Positions 52,465 through 62,999 are shown, counted from the first letter of the stretch. The stretch is DNA of 64,000 nt from Bacillus sp. SLBN-46 (GCF_031453555.1 NZ_JAVIZM010000001.1:62001-126000); one strand, 5' to 3'. Numbers and translations are program-made. Notes: generated by a model not told the origin, from the letters alone.

Positions 52465-52498
52465 ATAAAAAAGCCGGCAGACTTGATTCTGCCAGCTT
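52465..52498 (-). terminator. Terminator after gatB
   Basis: Reverse strand AAGCTGGCAGA...TCTGCCGGCTT followed by TTTTTT, five bases after the gatB stop. Confidence 0.9.
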
Positions 52499-52502
52499 CT
52501 GT

Positions 52503-53930
52503 TTATCTTTTTTGCAATTCCTGCTGCAATAATTGGTTGACCATTTGTGGGTTGGCCTGTCCTTTTGTTGCTTTCATCAGCTGACCAACAAGAAAGCCAA
52601 CTGCTTTGCTTTTTCCATCCTTGAAATCCTCTACTGATTTAGGATTGGCATCAAGTACTTCTGCAATAATCTTTAGAAGAGTGCCCTCATCGGAAATTTG
52701 CACAAGCCCTTTGTCCTTTACGATTTGCTCCGCATCGCCACCGTTTTCAATTAACTCTTTAAAGACAGTTTTGGCGATTTTAGAAGAAATCGTACCATTT
52801 TCAATCAGCTTAATCATACTCGCTAACCCTTCTGGAGTTAACGCAACTTGATCAAGTTCTTTCCCTTCTGCATTCAGGTAGGCGGAGACATCTCCCATTA
52901 TCCAGTTCGACGCAAGCTTGGCATCTGCCCCACCAGTTACAGTTGCCTCAAAGAAATCAGCCATTTCTTTCGTCACTGTTAATACCTTGGCATCGTAAAC
53001 AGGAAGACCTAGTTCTTCTATATATCGTTTCTGACGCTGGTCTGGCAGTTCCGGGATCTCAGCACGGATTCGTGCCTTCCAGTCCTCATCAATATATAAA
53101 TCAAGTAAGTCCGGCTCTGGGAAGTAACGATAATCATCTGAGCCTTCTTTTACACGCATGAGAAGGGTTGCGCCTGTTGCCTCATCAAAACGGCGTGTTT
53201 CCTGATCAATTTTTCCACCTGAGGAAACCACTTCTCGCTGACGCTTTTCTTCATATTCAAGCCCTTTACGAACAAAATTGAATGAGTTTAAGTTCTTCAA
53301 TTCCGTCTTTGTTCCGAATTCCTCTTGGCCCACAGGACGAATGGAGATATTCGCATCACAACGGAGTGAGCCTTCTTCCATTTTACAGTCGGAAACACCT
53401 GTGTATTGAATAATGGATTTCAGTTTTTCTAGATAGGCATACGCTTCATCAGGAGTACGGATATCCGGCTCGGAAACGATTTCTACCAGCGGTGTTCCCT
53501 GGCGATTATAATCGCAAAGTGAATAGCCTTTTTCATGGTTGAGCTTACCTGCATCCTCTTCCAAGTGGATTCTCGTAATACCAATCTTTTTCGTATAGCC
53601 GTTTACCTCGATTTCAATCCAGCCATGCTCGCCAATTGGTTTATCAAATTGGGAAATTTGGTAGGCTTTCGGATTGTCTGGGTAAAAATAGTTCTTTCGG
53701 TCAAACTTCGTGTGAGTAGCTACCTCACAATTCAAGGCCATAGCTGCCTTCATACCGAATTCAACTGCCTTTTTATTTAAGACAGGAAGAACTCCAGGAT
53801 AGCCAAGATCAATGACACTTGTATTTGAATTTGGCTCAGCACCAAAGTGGTTTGGGCTTGCTGAGAAAATTTTTGATTCCGTTTTTAACTCTACATGGAC
53901 TTCAAGTCCAATGACTGTTTCAAATTCCAT
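52503..53930 (-). CDS. gatB: Aspartyl/glutamyl-tRNA amidotransferase subunit B
   Basis: Kinase/tRNA-binding subunit that activates Glu-tRNA(Gln) or Asp-tRNA(Asn) for amidation. 475 residues. [10 protein letters not shown] at the start, [17 protein letters not shown] and the [16 protein letters not shown] block are diagnostic; the C-terminal helical YqeY-like tail is present to [10 protein letters not shown]. Last gene of gatC-gatA-gatB. GGGGGTG precedes the ATG. Confidence 0.97.
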   Translation of the reverse strand: MEFETVIGLEVHVELKTESKIFSASPNHFGAEPNSNTSVIDLGYPGVLPVLNKKAVEFGMKAAMALNCEVATHTKFDRKNYFYPDNPKAYQISQFDKPIGEHGWIEIEVNGYTKKIGITRIHLEEDAGKLNHEKGYSLCDYNRQGTPLVEIVSEPDIRTPDEAYAYLEKLKSIIQYTGVSDCKMEEGSLRCDANISIRPVGQEEFGTKTELKNLNSFNFVRKGLEYEEKRQREVVSSGGKIDQETRRFDEATGATLLMRVKEGSDDYRYFPEPDLLDLYIDEDWKARIRAEIPELPDQRQKRYIEELGLPVYDAKVLTVTKEMADFFEATVTGGADAKLASNWIMGDVSAYLNAEGKELDQVALTPEGLASMIKLIENGTISSKIAKTVFKELIENGGDAEQIVKDKGLVQISDEGTLLKIIAEVLDANPKSVEDFKDGKSKAVGFLVGQLMKATKGQANPQMVNQLLQQELQKR

Positions 53931-53941
53931 TGTTTCACCCC

Positions 53942-55399
53942 CTACAATTCTGGCTTCTGTTTATGAAAGTTTGTTGCTTGCTCAAATGCATGGGCAACAC
54001 GGTAAATAGTAGCTTCATCAAAATGCTTACCGATGATTTGTAAGCCTAAAGGCAGACCGGCATCAAATCCACATGGAACGGAGATACCTGGAACACCCGC
54101 AAGGTTAACCGGAATGGTTAAAATGTCGTTCACATACATCGTTAGTGGGTCGTCGATATTTTCACCAATTTTAAAAGCAGGCGTTGGTGTAGTTGGTCCA
54201 ATAATGACATCATAGTTTGCAAACACATCTTCAAAATCCTTCTTGATGAGGGTTCGAACCTGCTGCGCCTTTTTATAATACGCATCATAATAACCTGAGC
54301 TTAACGCAAACGTTCCTAGCATGATCCGGCGTTTGACTTCATCACCAAATCCTTCTGCCCGCGTCTTTTTATATAAATCGATTAAGCTTTCTGCATCCTG
54401 TGCACGATAACCATAACGAACACCATCAAATCGGGCAAGGTTCGCTGATGCTTCAGAAGATGAGAGCAAATAATAGGTTGCAAGTGCGTATTTGGAATGT
54501 GGAAGTGAAACCTCTTCCCAAACAGCCCCAAGACCTTCAAGCACCTTTAACGCATCCAGTACCGATTGACGAACAGATTCGCTTACACCTTCACCGAGGT
54601 ATTCTTTTGGAACAGCAATTTTCAGACCCTTCACGTCACCTGTTAAGGACGCAGCAAAGTTTGGTACGTTCACATTTGCTGAAGTAGAGTCCATTGGGTC
54701 TAACCCAGAAATTGCTTGTAGAAGATAGGCATTGTCTTCCACCGTTCTTGTAATTGGTCCAATTTGGTCAAGTGAAGAGGCAAATGCTACAAGACCAAAT
54801 CGGGACACACGTCCATAGGTTGGTTTCATTCCAACTACACCACAAAAAGATGCAGGCTGGCGGATGGAACCACCTGTATCAGATCCTAGCGAAAAGAGGA
54901 CCTCTCCGGAAGCGACCGATGCCGCTGAACCACCTGATGATCCTCCTGGAACCGTATCAAGATTCCATGGATTGCGTGTTTTTTTGTAGTAAGAGTTTTC
55001 GTTCGAGGAACCCATGGCAAACTCGTCCATGTTTAATTTACCAATCGTCACAGTTTCCACTTGCTGCAGCTTTTGAACAACAGTCGCATCATAGATAGGA
55101 TCAAAGTTTTCTAGTATTTTACTCGCACAAGTGGTTCGAAGTCCTTTTGTCACCATGTTATCTTTTAAACCGATTGGCATGCCAAAAAGCAGCCCTTTTT
55201 CGGCTCCGGAGTTTAGTTTATCATCCAGCATTTTGGCGGTTGCTCTTGCCCGCTCTTCGTCCAATGTTAAAAAGGCTTGTACCTTGTCCTCCACTTGGCC
55301 AATTCGTGTGAACGATTCATTGACGAGGTCGGAAACTTTTAGTTCTTTTTTATGTAAAAGCTCATGTAAATCTGAAACTTTATAATCAAATAAACTCAC
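53942..55399 (-). CDS. gatA: Aspartyl/glutamyl-tRNA amidotransferase subunit A
   Basis: Glutaminase subunit providing ammonia to GatB. Amidase-signature enzyme with the Ser-cisSer-Lys triad: lysine in [10 protein letters not shown], and [15 protein letters not shown] and [16 protein letters not shown] holding the serines. 485 residues. Start is GTG with AAGGAGGGAAAAA before it. 12 bases from gatC and 11 from gatB. Confidence 0.97.
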   Translation of the reverse strand: MSLFDYKVSDLHELLHKKELKVSDLVNESFTRIGQVEDKVQAFLTLDEERARATAKMLDDKLNSGAEKGLLFGMPIGLKDNMVTKGLRTTCASKILENFDPIYDATVVQKLQQVETVTIGKLNMDEFAMGSSNENSYYKKTRNPWNLDTVPGGSSGGSAASVASGEVLFSLGSDTGGSIRQPASFCGVVGMKPTYGRVSRFGLVAFASSLDQIGPITRTVEDNAYLLQAISGLDPMDSTSANVNVPNFAASLTGDVKGLKIAVPKEYLGEGVSESVRQSVLDALKVLEGLGAVWEEVSLPHSKYALATYYLLSSSEASANLARFDGVRYGYRAQDAESLIDLYKKTRAEGFGDEVKRRIMLGTFALSSGYYDAYYKKAQQVRTLIKKDFEDVFANYDVIIGPTTPTPAFKIGENIDDPLTMYVNDILTIPVNLAGVPGISVPCGFDAGLPLGLQIIGKHFDEATIYRVAHAFEQATNFHKQKPEL

Positions 55400-55411
55400 T
55401 TTTTTCCCTCC

Positions 55412-55705
55412 TTACTCTCCCAAAATCGATGGCACCTTAATCTGCCCATCTTGATGTTCTGGTGCATTTTTTAGCACCTCTTCACGCGGCAGTCCTGGTT
55501 GTGAAACATCCTCACGCAATACATTTTTCATATCAAGCACATGGTAAGTTGGCTCCACATTTGTTGTATCTATTTCATTCAGCTGTTCTGCAAAAGAAAT
55601 AATGGCATCCAACTGTTTTGTAAACTTTTCCGCTTCTTCCTCTGTGATCGCTAACCGTGCCAGGTTCGCCACATGTTTCACTTGCTCATTTGAAATTCGT
55701 GACAT
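55412..55705 (-). CDS. gatC: Aspartyl/glutamyl-tRNA amidotransferase subunit C
   Basis: 97-residue stabilising subunit of Gat[21 protein letters not shown] and [18 protein letters not shown] are the family pattern, ending [30 protein letters not shown]. First gene of the operon, GGAGG precedes the ATG. Confidence 0.95.
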   Translation of the reverse strand: MSRISNEQVKHVANLARLAITEEEAEKFTKQLDAIISFAEQLNEIDTTNVEPTYHVLDMKNVLREDVSQPGLPREEVLKNAPEHQDGQIKVPSILGE

Positions 55706-55923
55706 CTCAGATTACCTCCAATCCCAATTGTCGTTATTATTTTAATATTGATGATACCAAACTTTTCCGCTTTACCGCAATGATTCCTTCATCATTATTA
55801 ACAAAAGAATAGAGTTTTAGATTGGTTATGCAAATAATCTTTGTATTTCATACTTATGACACTGATAGAAAATACCGTATCCTTTATAATGTTCTAAGAA
55901 GAAAGAACTGGGAGAGTTATGGA

Positions 55924-56586
55924 ATGAAGAAGCGAAGACGGAAGAAGTTTAAAACCTTTTTCGTACTATTTTTAGTTTTTTGCGCCTTAGCAATGTTTCA
56001 AAATTATTTTCAAAAACCAATTTCAACACCTATAGATGAAAACGATCCATTTGCTGATGTAAAAAAATATAGTCCCTTAATCCAACAAGAATTAGCAAAA
56101 TATCATCTTGAAAGCCAGACCCACGTTCTTGTTGCTCTCATGCAGCAGGAAAGCCATGGGAAGGGCGGGGATCCGATGCAGGCCTCTGAATCAGCTGGTT
56201 TAGCCAGAAACTCGATTACCGACCCGAAGCAAAGTATTCAAGTCGGAGTGAAGCATTTTCAACGGGTATTCACTTATGGCAACCAGAAAAAAGTAGATTT
56301 CCCTACTATTATACAGGCCTACAATATGGGGATCGGGTATGTGGATTATGTGGCGCAGCACGGTGGCAAACACAGTGAAGAGTTAGCAAAACAATTTTCT
56401 CTTCTTCAAGTAAAAAAGAAGCCAACTCTTTATACATGCGGTGGGAATAAGAATAATTTCCGTTACCCTTACTGCTATGGCGATTTTACCTATAGCACAA
56501 AGGTTACAAAAAATATTCAATTATTGGCTGATAGTATTCCAGTTTCCGGATCGGAAAGCGAAAAACCAACCAGTGGATCTTTTTAA
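55924..56586 (+). CDS. Lysozyme-like lytic protein (CwlT N-terminal type), membrane-anchored
   Basis: Probable peptidoglycan-cleaving enzyme, 220 residues. N-terminal basic region and one helix (FFVLFLVFCALAMF), then a lysozyme-like domain with catalytic Glu in VALMQQESHGKGGDPMQASES, followed by IQVGVKHFQRVF and QAYNMGIGYVDYV, as in the muramidase domain of CwlT. ATG at 55924 has GGGAGAG nine bases before it; the frame open from 55822 is leader. Likely acts on the outer face. It overlaps its own terminator. Confidence 0.82.
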   Translation: MKKRRRKKFKTFFVLFLVFCALAMFQNYFQKPISTPIDENDPFADVKKYSPLIQQELAKYHLESQTHVLVALMQQESHGKGGDPMQASESAGLARNSITDPKQSIQVGVKHFQRVFTYGNQKKVDFPTIIQAYNMGIGYVDYVAQHGGKHSEELAKQFSLLQVKKKPTLYTCGGNKNNFRYPYCYGDFTYSTKVTKNIQLLADSIPVSGSESEKPTSGSF

Positions 56587-56610
56587 TCGATTCATCGGTT
56601 GGTTTTTTTT
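56562..56610 (+). terminator. Terminator overlapping lysozyme-like gene end
   Basis: AAAACCAACC...GGTTGGTT followed by TTTTTTT; the left arm lies in the last codons of the gene. Confidence 0.8.
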
Positions 56611-57074
56611 CTTAAATGTATAATACGCAAGAGAAGTTTAGCTGGTATGTACCCCAGCATTCCGCCAAATGTATTTAAAATCAGGTCATCTACATCGAAG
56701 CTGCCAAACTCAAATAATAATTGTAGCATCTCGAAGGTCAAACTCATGCAAAAGGAAGCAAGCATCACAGCGCTAAGTCTTTGAAACCTTTTCAACAGCA
56801 ATGGTAAGATAAAACCGAACGGGATAAAACCAATTACATTCCCTGCTAAGTTCTCAATACGAATATTCAAGTTAACATCTGCTATGTAGAGATAAAAAAA
56901 GATCGTTTTAAACGGGACAAAATTATTTGAACGCCAATGATATTCGTCATAAGTGAAATTGAAATGATGAATGATTTCTGTTAAAGGGATATATTTAAAT
57001 AATATTAATTTCGTTAGGACGGCTAAATATAGACAAAGTATAATTATTAATAATAGCTTAAAGATAATTTTCAT
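56592..57074 (-). CDS. VanZ family membrane protein
   Basis: 160 residues with four membrane helices. The VanZ signature NLAGNVIGFIPFGFILPLLL, TFEMLQLLFEFGSFDVDDLILNT and GGMLGY are all present. VanZ proteins lower susceptibility to teicoplanin-type glycopeptides in some hosts; in Bacillaceae they are common and mostly uncharacterised. The gene converges with the lysozyme-like gene. Confidence 0.88.
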   Translation of the reverse strand: MKIIFKLLLIIILCLYLAVLTKLILFKYIPLTEIIHHFNFTYDEYHWRSNNFVPFKTIFFYLYIADVNLNIRIENLAGNVIGFIPFGFILPLLLKRFQRLSAVMLASFCMSLTFEMLQLLFEFGSFDVDDLILNTFGGMLGYIPAKLLLRIIHLRKKTNR

Positions 57075-57172
57075 TCATTTACTACTCCCTAAAAATTTAC
57101 AACACCACTCAACGGTACCATATTTTTTTAATAGAGTGTACCGTTATTTTAATTAAATAGGAGGAATCTTTC

Positions 57173-57640
57173 ATGGCTGAACATCGGTTCCATTTGCACG
57201 CAAACTGGCCAGGCTTACGCAATGACGTTGGAGAAATTGAAGCAGGTAATTTAAAAACCAAAGTGTCGATTCCACCAGAAATGGATGGACCGGGAGTGGG
57301 CACTAACCCTGATGAAATGCTCCTGGGCGCCGCTGCCACCTGTTATATCATTACCCTTGCAGCGATGATGGAACGCAGTAAATTGCAAAAAGAAAACCTC
57401 ACAATGGAATCTGAGGGAATTGTCGATGTAACAAGAGGCGTCATTACCTATAAAAAGATTATTCACCGACCACTTATCGAACTAAAATCAGATGCGATGG
57501 AAAAAGACATCGCATTGGCTCATACGCTTGCCAAAAAAGCAGAAACCTCCTGTATGATCAGTCGCGCCATCCAAGGAAATGTTGAGATTGAGCTTCATGC
57601 ATCTGTAATCAAAAGCGGGGACAGTCCCCCACTGCGCTAA
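57173..57640 (+). CDS. OsmC family peroxiredoxin-like protein
   Basis: Organic-hydroperoxide or stress-related OsmC-fold protein, 155 residues. The two redox cysteines are in [12 protein letters not shown] and [11 protein letters not shown]. The N-terminal [21 protein letters not shown] resembles the SACOL1771-type subfamily. Its last residues (SGDSPPLR) come from a GGGGACAGTCCCC palindrome that also supplies the stop. AGGAGG precedes the ATG. Confidence 0.87.
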   Translation: MAEHRFHLHANWPGLRNDVGEIEAGNLKTKVSIPPEMDGPGVGTNPDEMLLGAAATCYIITLAAMMERSKLQKENLTMESEGIVDVTRGVITYKKIIHRPLIELKSDAMEKDIALAHTLAKKAETSCMISRAIQGNVEIELHASVIKSGDSPPLR

Positions 57641-57660
57641 AGCGCCGGGGGACTGTCCCC
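57617..57660. repeat. GGGGACAGTCCCC double palindrome containing two stop codons
   Basis: GGGGACAGTCCCCC at 57617-57630 pairs perfectly with GGGGGACTGTCCCC at 57647-57660; the loop also contains GCGC/GCGC. Both convergent genes end in the loop: TAA at 57638-57640 for osmC and TAG (reverse) at 57637-57639 for fosB, so the stops share bases. It probably also terminates both transcripts. Confidence 0.85.
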
Positions 57661-58074
57661 AAACTCCATATGTGGTTTTTCCTTTTTATAATAATCCAGC
57701 CGGTCCTGCAGTGTACCAGTGTGGAATTCAAATTTGTGACCATCCGGATCGGTGAAGTAAATCGACTTTTTATCCTTTTCATCTCTTGGCCGACTAGGTA
57801 GAATGTTGACCTTTGATTTTTGTAGCTTCTGGTACATTTTTGTATAGTCCTCTTCTTTGATTGAGAAGGCTATATGGGTGTACGACTCATGGATTTCGTT
57901 GCGTGGAATATCTTTTTCGAAATTAAGAGCGAGCCAGAGACCATTCAAATCAAAATATGCCGTACTTCTCCCCTTCACAAGTAGCTTGGCGTCAAAAACA
58001 TTCTGGTAAAATTCAATTGATTTCTCTAAGTTTGAAACTGAAAATAGCAAATGGTTGATTCCTTTTATTGACAT
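57637..58074 (-). CDS. fosB: FosB-like metallothiol transferase (fosfomycin resistance type)
   Basis: VOC-fold enzyme that adds bacillithiol or cysteine to fosfomycin. 145 residues from ATG 58074. Metal ligands fit FosB: His8 in [11 protein letters not shown], His67 in SYTHIAFS and Glu116 in [15 protein letters not shown]. The last residues (FGDSPPAL) derive from the palindrome at its 3' end; FosB usually ends soon after PHM. Start at 58074 fits; the frame opens at 58098. Resistance activity is inferred from family. Confidence 0.85.
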   Translation of the reverse strand: MSIKGINHLLFSVSNLEKSIEFYQNVFDAKLLVKGRSTAYFDLNGLWLALNFEKDIPRNEIHESYTHIAFSIKEEDYTKMYQKLQKSKVNILPSRPRDEKDKKSIYFTDPDGHKFEFHTGTLQDRLDYYKKEKPHMEFGDSPPAL

Positions 58075-58156
58075 ACGATCACCACTTCTTTTTTCCATTA
58101 TTATACAATAAAAAAGCCCTTAGTATCGTGGAGTGACTACGAGCCCTTTGATTTTG

Positions 58157-58588
58157 TTACCTATTAAAGAGTTTAGCAAAAAATCCCTTACTCTTTTTAA
58201 CCTCTTGTTGTACTGCAACCTTCTTTGTTATATAAATTTCTTCCTTATCGATGGCATGATCCATTGCTAACACTAACCCTATTTCTGAATCGTGCTCTTT
58301 ATTGGTAACGATCGTGTGCTCTATTTTTTGTTTGTTCGCCATTTTTACATACTTTGAAAGGTCCTCATAGCTCATATTTCCATTTAAAAATAAGTGAGCC
58401 CGGGGGTTTTCCTTCATCCATTGTTCTATCTGCGGATAAACTTCTGTTTCGGCTACTTGGCTCTTTTTCATGGCGACAATAATCCTTTCTCGTAAAGTCC
58501 CTAAGTATTTGCGCCGCTCATCCGGTTTTGTCTCCATCGCTCCATAAATCCCCTGCTGCAACACTTCATCAACCGTAGGCTTTTTCAA
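58157..58588 (-). CDS. yueI: YueI family protein (DUF1694)
   Basis: About 143 residues. VDEVLQQGIYGAMETKPDERRKYLGTLRERI and the middle NGNMSYEDLSKYVKMANK match YueI/DUF1694. Start is probably TTG at 58588, with GGAG eight bases before it; ATG at 58603 lacks a site. Cytoplasmic; function unknown. It follows no clear operon and lies next to fosB. Confidence 0.82.
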   Translation of the reverse strand: MKKPTVDEVLQQGIYGAMETKPDERRKYLGTLRERIIVAMKKSQVAETEVYPQIEQWMKENPRAHLFLNGNMSYEDLSKYVKMANKQKIEHTIVTNKEHDSEIGLVLAMDHAIDKEEIYITKKVAVQQEVKKSKGFFAKLFNR

Positions 58589-58752
58589 ATAAATCAACTC
58601 CATTTAAAAGGCTATTACTATGTATGATAATACCCTATAAAACGTTACTTACCAAAAATGTAGGGGTTGTTCGTAAAATTAACAAAATGTTCATACTTCT
58701 TATTCGCTATTTTATATATGATTGACTTAGAGAATAAGAAAGGATGTGAAGT

Positions 58753-58782
58753 ATGCCTTATAAAGCATCATCCACCCGATGA
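58753..58782 (+). other. Nine-residue frame with strong ribosome site, ending in a repeat
   Basis: AAAGGATGTGAAGT precedes ATG, followed by nine codons (MPYKASSTR) and a TGA that lies inside the dispersed hairpin at 58778. It could be a truncated gene or a leader. The rest of the 315-base gap (58604-58918) holds this, the hairpin, and the aceA terminator; I see nothing else in it. Confidence 0.25.
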
Positions 58783-58823
58783 AAGACAGTTTCCATCTGA
58801 ATCTACTACATTTTGTCTTTCAG
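58778..58823. repeat. TGAAAGACA/TGTCTTTCA hairpin, relative of the 40.5 kb tandem repeat
   Basis: GATGAAAGACA (58778-58788) and TTTGTCTTTCA (58812-58822) pair over nine bases with a 25-base loop. Unit size and arms match the 52-base units at 40509-40612, with different loop sequence. Confidence 0.65.
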
Positions 58824-58871
58824 TCTCTAAATAACCAAGAAAACACCAGGCTACCTTTATATAAAAACAAC

Positions 58872-58906
58872 AAAAACCCCTCCCCCCCAAAAATCGGAGA
58901 GAAGGG
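58872..58906 (-). terminator. Terminator after aceA
   Basis: Reverse strand CCCTTCTCTCC-gattttt-GGGGGGGAGGG, eleven pairs with three G-U, followed by TTTTTG; 12 bases after the aceA stop. Confidence 0.8.
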
Positions 58907-58918
58907 TCAAACTACATC

Positions 58919-60202
58919 TTATTTCTTCCCAGTAAACTGCTCTTCCTCAGTAGACCCCTTCAACGCCGTTGTCGAAGATGTTCCACCTGAAATCACCATA
59001 GATACCTGATCAAAGTACCCTGTACCAACCTCACGTTGGTGACGAGTTGCCGTGTAGCCGTATTGCTCGCTGTCGAACTCAGATTGTTGCAATTCAGAGT
59101 AAGCCGCCATGCCGCGCTCCTTGTAGCCGCGAGCAAGCTCGAACATACTGTGGTTCAGCGCATGGAAACCAGCAAGCGTAACGAACTGGAACTTGTAGCC
59201 CATTTTTCCAAGCTCCACTTGGAACTTAGCAATCGTCTCTTGATCCAATTTCTTTTTCCAGTTAAACGATGGTGAACAATTGTAAGCGAGAAGTTTGCCA
59301 GGGAATTGCTCATGAATCGCTTCCGCAAACTGTCTTGCTTCCTCAATGTTCGGCTCAGAAGTCTCGCACCAGATCAAGTCTGCATATGGCGCGTAAGCTA
59401 AACCGCGAGCAATCGCTTGATCAATCCCGGCTTTCACTCGGAAAAAGCCTTCTGGGGTACGGTCTCCCGTAATAAACGGTGCATCATTCATATCAATATC
59501 ACTTGTGATTAAATCCGCTGCATTCGCATCCGTACGGGCAACTAATACGGTTGGAACGCCCATAACATCTGCGGCCAAACGAGCAGCAATCAAGTTGCGA
59601 ACCGCTGTTTGAGTTGGAAGCAACACTTTACCGCCTAAGTGTCCGCATTTTTTCTCGGAGGAAAGCTGATCTTCAAAATGGACGCCGGAAGCACCCGCTT
59701 CAATCATACCCTTCATCAACTCGAAACAGTTTAACTGTCCGCCAAAGCCTGCTTCGGCATCGGCCACAATTGGAGCAAACCAATCGATCGAGTTGTCTCC
59801 TTCAGAATGAGTGATTTGATCGGCGCGCTGTAACGCCTGGTTGATTCGCTTAACCACACTTGGAACACTGTTCGCTGGGTATAAGCTTTGGTCTGGATAC
59901 ATATGACCGGAAAGGTTTGCATCGGCTGCTACTTGCCAGCCGCTTAAGTAAATGGCTTTTAGCCCTGCTTTTACTTGCTGTACTGCCTGATTTCCTGTTA
60001 GGGCACCTAGTGCATTCACATAGTCCTCTTCATGTAAAAGCTTCCATAGCTTCTCAGACCCTTTGCGAGCCAAAGTATGTTCGATATCAACTGAACCGCG
60101 CAGCTTGATAACATCCTCAGCTGTGTAAGGTCTTGTAATCCCTTTCCAACGGCTATCCATTTCCCAGCTTTCTTGTAACCCAGCAACTCTTTGATCTGTC
60201 AT
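58919..60202 (-). CDS. aceA: Isocitrate lyase
   Basis: Splits isocitrate to succinate and glyoxylate. 427 residues. Catalytic Cys186 in [16 protein letters not shown]-type metal loop as [12 protein letters not shown], and [24 protein letters not shown] in the C-terminal half. ATG at 60202 has AGGAGG eight bases before it; ATG 60208 is too close. It follows aceB by 54 bases, giving an aceBA operon for growth on acetate or fatty acids. Confidence 0.95.
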   Translation of the reverse strand: MTDQRVAGLQESWEMDSRWKGITRPYTAEDVIKLRGSVDIEHTLARKGSEKLWKLLHEEDYVNALGALTGNQAVQQVKAGLKAIYLSGWQVAADANLSGHMYPDQSLYPANSVPSVVKRINQALQRADQITHSEGDNSIDWFAPIVADAEAGFGGQLNCFELMKGMIEAGASGVHFEDQLSSEKKCGHLGGKVLLPTQTAVRNLIAARLAADVMGVPTVLVARTDANAADLITSDIDMNDAPFITGDRTPEGFFRVKAGIDQAIARGLAYAPYADLIWCETSEPNIEEARQFAEAIHEQFPGKLLAYNCSPSFNWKKKLDQETIAKFQVELGKMGYKFQFVTLAGFHALNHSMFELARGYKERGMAAYSELQQSEFDSEQYGYTATRHQREVGTGYFDQVSMVISGGTSSTTALKGSTEEEQFTGKK

Positions 60203-60256
60203 TTTCATTTCCTCCTAGTAATCTATTATTTTTTTGATAAAAATAAACACAACAAT

Positions 60257-61849
60257 CTATAACAGTTCATATCCAGGGAGTGTTAAAAATTCTGCAAAGT
60301 CCTCATTGAAAATCAACCCATCAAACAATTTCACAGCCTCATCAAATCGGCCGTTTTCGAAAGCTACAGCTCCAATTTCTTGTTTAATTTTTTCTAATTC
60401 TTCACCCTTCAGTTCCTCATACATTTCAAAGGTTACTTTTCTGCCATCTTTCAATATTCCTTTTGGATGGCGAATCCATTGCCAAAGCTGCGCACGTGAT
60501 ATCTCTGCCGTTGCCGCATCCTCCATTAAGTTGTAAATTGGAGCTGCACCTCTGCCTGATAACCAGGAAGCCACATATTGAATGCCCACATTGATGTTCG
60601 TGCGTACCCCTTCTTCTGTAATGGTTCCGCCTGGTACCTCTAATAAATCTTGGGCATTGATGGTGATTTTTTGCTGCTTCGATGTATGGATTTGATTTGG
60701 TGTCGGCATTTCACGATTGAACACTTCCATTGCCACCGGAACAAGTCCTGGGTGGGCAACCCATGTACCATCGTGTCCATCACGTGCTTCGCGTTCTTTG
60801 TCTGCTCTAACCTTGGCAAAGGCCTCTTCGTTGGCCTGCGGGTTATTCTTAACCGGTATTTGTGCTGCCATTCCTCCCATTGCCGGCGCTTTCCGACGAT
60901 GACAAGTTTGAATGGTAAGTAAGGAGTACGAACGCATAAACGGTGCGGTCATCGTCACTTGAGAACGATCAGGAAGAATAACATCCTTCTGATGACGAAG
61001 CTTTTTAATAAAGCTGAAAATATAATCCCACCTTCCGCAGTTTAAGCCGGCTGAGTGTTCTTTTAATTCATAAAGGATTTCATCCATCTCAAAGGCAGCC
61101 ATAATGGTTTCGATTAATACAGTTGCTTTGATTGTTCCTAGGTCTACACCTAGCTTTTCTTGGGCGTAAACAAAGACATCGTTCCATAGCCTTGCTTCTA
61201 AATGGCTTTCGAGCTTCGGCAGATAAAAATATGGTCCAGAACCTCTTGCAAGTAATTCCTTCACATTGTGGTAAAAGTACAAACCAAAATCTAAAAAGCT
61301 TCCGGAGATAGGCTTGCCATCTAATAACACATTCTTCTCCTCTAAGTGGAGTCCTCGAGGTCTTACAATGAGGACGGCTGTTTCCTTATTCAGTCCGTAT
61401 CTCTTCCCATTCGGGTTTTCAAATTTAATTGTCCGCTTTACTGCATCTCTAAGGTTGATTTGTCCTTCGACGGCATTTTCCCAAGTGGGTGAAGTGGCAT
61501 CCTCGAAATCTGCCATAAATAGTTTTGCACCAGAGTTCAAAGCATTGATAACCATTTTTCGGTCAGTCGGTCCTGTTATTTCCACCCTGCGATCTTGAAG
61601 GTCTTTTGGCAGCGGAGCGATTGTCCATTCTCCGTTACGGATGTGTTTTGTCTCAGGGAGGAAGCCTGGCAATTTTCCATTGTCAATTTCCTCTTGGCGT
61701 TTTGTCCTGTACTGCAACAGTTCTACTCTTCTTCCGCCAAACTTTCTCTCTAACTCTTCAATAAAATTCAATGCTCCAGGTGTTAAAATCTCATCATACT
61801 GGGCTTTTAGAGCCCCAACCACTTCAATACCAGTCGTTTGCGTTGACAT
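60257..61849 (-). CDS. aceB: Malate synthase A
   Basis: Condenses glyoxylate and acetyl-CoA to malate. 530 residues, A-type length. [25 protein letters not shown] (catalytic Arg), [13 protein letters not shown] and [11 protein letters not shown] are family blocks. ATG at 61849 is preceded by GAGGTGATC; the earlier GTG at 61861 is less likely. First gene of aceBA. Confidence 0.95.
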   Translation of the reverse strand: MSTQTTGIEVVGALKAQYDEILTPGALNFIEELERKFGGRRVELLQYRTKRQEEIDNGKLPGFLPETKHIRNGEWTIAPLPKDLQDRRVEITGPTDRKMVINALNSGAKLFMADFEDATSPTWENAVEGQINLRDAVKRTIKFENPNGKRYGLNKETAVLIVRPRGLHLEEKNVLLDGKPISGSFLDFGLYFYHNVKELLARGSGPYFYLPKLESHLEARLWNDVFVYAQEKLGVDLGTIKATVLIETIMAAFEMDEILYELKEHSAGLNCGRWDYIFSFIKKLRHQKDVILPDRSQVTMTAPFMRSYSLLTIQTCHRRKAPAMGGMAAQIPVKNNPQANEEAFAKVRADKEREARDGHDGTWVAHPGLVPVAMEVFNREMPTPNQIHTSKQQKITINAQDLLEVPGGTITEEGVRTNINVGIQYVASWLSGRGAAPIYNLMEDAATAEISRAQLWQWIRHPKGILKDGRKVTFEMYEELKGEELEKIKQEIGAVAFENGRFDEAVKLFDGLIFNEDFAEFLTLPGYELL

Positions 61850-61897
61850 GAACTTGATCACCTCTTTGTTATAATACAGTATCTATCCTCGTTTTGT

Positions 61898-61903
61898 ATT
61901 ATA
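61898..61903 (-). promoter_or_regulatory. Possible -10 of the aceBA promoter
   Basis: Reverse strand TATAAT about 50 bases before the aceB start, in an AT-rich tract; no convincing -35 or cre box. Confidence 0.3.
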
Positions 61904-61988
61904 TAACACGTTTTTCAAAAATGGAACTACTTTTCTGAAAATTTTATAAAAATAGGTAAATAATCCCTTACATTCTATTTTTTAAACA

Positions 61989-62018
61989 CAAAAAAAGCCT
62001 GAATGACAATCCAGACTT
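61989..62018 (-). terminator. Terminator after the sirohaem genes
   Basis: Reverse strand AAGTCTGGATTGTCATTCAGGCTT stem followed by TTTTTTT, 45 bases after the dehydrogenase stop. Confidence 0.8.
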
Positions 62019-62062
62019 GTTTTTAACAAAATAAAATTTAGGTATATATGCCTACACACAAT

Positions 62063-62668
62063 CTAAAATAGACGCTGAAAATCCTCTTCCCTATTTTCAC
62101 TTTTTAAAAATTCCTTACTTACAATGGCTGTTAACAGTTTCTTTTTTAGCGAGGAATCTTTCACCTCTTTTAAAATCCATTGCCTTTTTGAAAAAAGAAA
62201 ATCGAGATAGTCACTGTATTGCTCATCAAATTGCTGTTCCAGTTGTTCCCGAATCTTCCCTGCAAGGATAGGGCTTGCTCCGCCTGTTGACACGGTTATA
62301 CTTAATCGGCCTCTTTGTACCTGCGCCGGAACATGAAAATCGGAACCTTCAGGATCATCTGCAACCATAACGAGTTGATGGTCTTTCGCTACACTTCTCA
62401 CAAACTGATTTACACCCTCATCATTTGTAGCAGCAAAGACCAGTAACGCATCCTGAATATCATCCTTCGAAAAAGTTTTTTCCAGCCAAACGATGTTACC
62501 ATCTCTTGCAAGCCTTAAAAGCTCATCAGTTAATTCAGGACTCACCACGGAAACAAGAGCACCAGTGCCGAGAAGCCCCTTCACTTTGCGCTCAGCTACT
62601 TTCCCTCCGCCAACAACCACTGTTTTTTTCCCATTTAAGCGCAGCATAATCGGATAATTAGTACTCAT
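62063..62668 (-). CDS. ylnF: Precorrin-2 dehydrogenase / sirohydrochlorin ferrochelatase (YlnF/Met8 type)
   Basis: NAD-dependent step of sirohaem synthesis. 201 residues from ATG 62668. Rossmann motif TVVVGGGKVAERKVKGLL and VVSPELTDELLRL, then VFAATNDEGVNQ and the dimer helix. The ATG directly abuts GGAG (spacing zero), which is unusual; a GTG at 62683 is an alternative. It lies just after the uroporphyrinogen genes, so the operon makes sirohaem, for example for sulfite or nitrite reductase. Confidence 0.87.
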   Translation of the reverse strand: MSTNYPIMLRLNGKKTVVVGGGKVAERKVKGLLGTGALVSVVSPELTDELLRLARDGNIVWLEKTFSKDDIQDALLVFAATNDEGVNQFVRSVAKDHQLVMVADDPEGSDFHVPAQVQRGRLSITVSTGGASPILAGKIREQLEQQFDEQYSDYLDFLFSKRQWILKEVKDSSLKKKLLTAIVSKEFLKSENREEDFQRLF

Positions 62669-62672
62669 CTCC

Positions 62673-62999
62673 TTACGCTTCACACCCTTTATCAACCGGC
62701 AATGCCAGATAGGAAACCAGGCCTTCTTTTGTCGCTTGATTCGGCATCCCGGTTGTTGGAAGACCCGCTTTTATGACTGCCGCCTGAGTTTTTATGCCCA
62801 TGCTGACAACCTGCATTTCTTTTAAAAGAGCTACAGCGTCCAACCCGCATTCACTTAAAGCATCGACAAAGAGTTCAACCGATGAACTGCTCGGGAACAC
62901 CACTGTATTTACATCCGCTTCCTCGAGCATACGTTTAAAAATAGGCAGGAATTGTACGTCTAGTTCTTTTTGGCTTGTAACCATCAATTCAGCCTTCAC
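62673..62999 (-). CDS. C-terminal half of uroporphyrinogen-III synthase domain (split from fusion)
   Basis: 108 residues beginning at GTG 62999. It covers the second domain of HemD (VVFPSSSSVELFVDAL, VSMGIKTQAAV, the final GLPTTGMPNQATKEGLVSYL). The preceding gene ends 10 bases inside this start, and removing one A from AAGAAAGG (63004-63012) would fuse the two into ILKKAFVKAEL. So this is the tail of one SUMT-HemD fusion, or a coupled second frame. Confidence 0.7.
   Translation of the reverse strand: MKAELMVTSQKELDVQFLPIFKRMLEEADVNTVVFPSSSSVELFVDALSECGLDAVALLKEMQVVSMGIKTQAAVIKAGLPTTGMPNQATKEGLVSYLALPVDKGCEA

Noticed and set aside
54400..55098. Rightward frames of 95 and 114 codons within gatA
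   Set aside because: Antisense to a highly conserved gene; no ribosome sites or family resemblance.
61850..61980. cre box upstream of aceBA
   Set aside because: Best match has three or more mismatches to the consensus.
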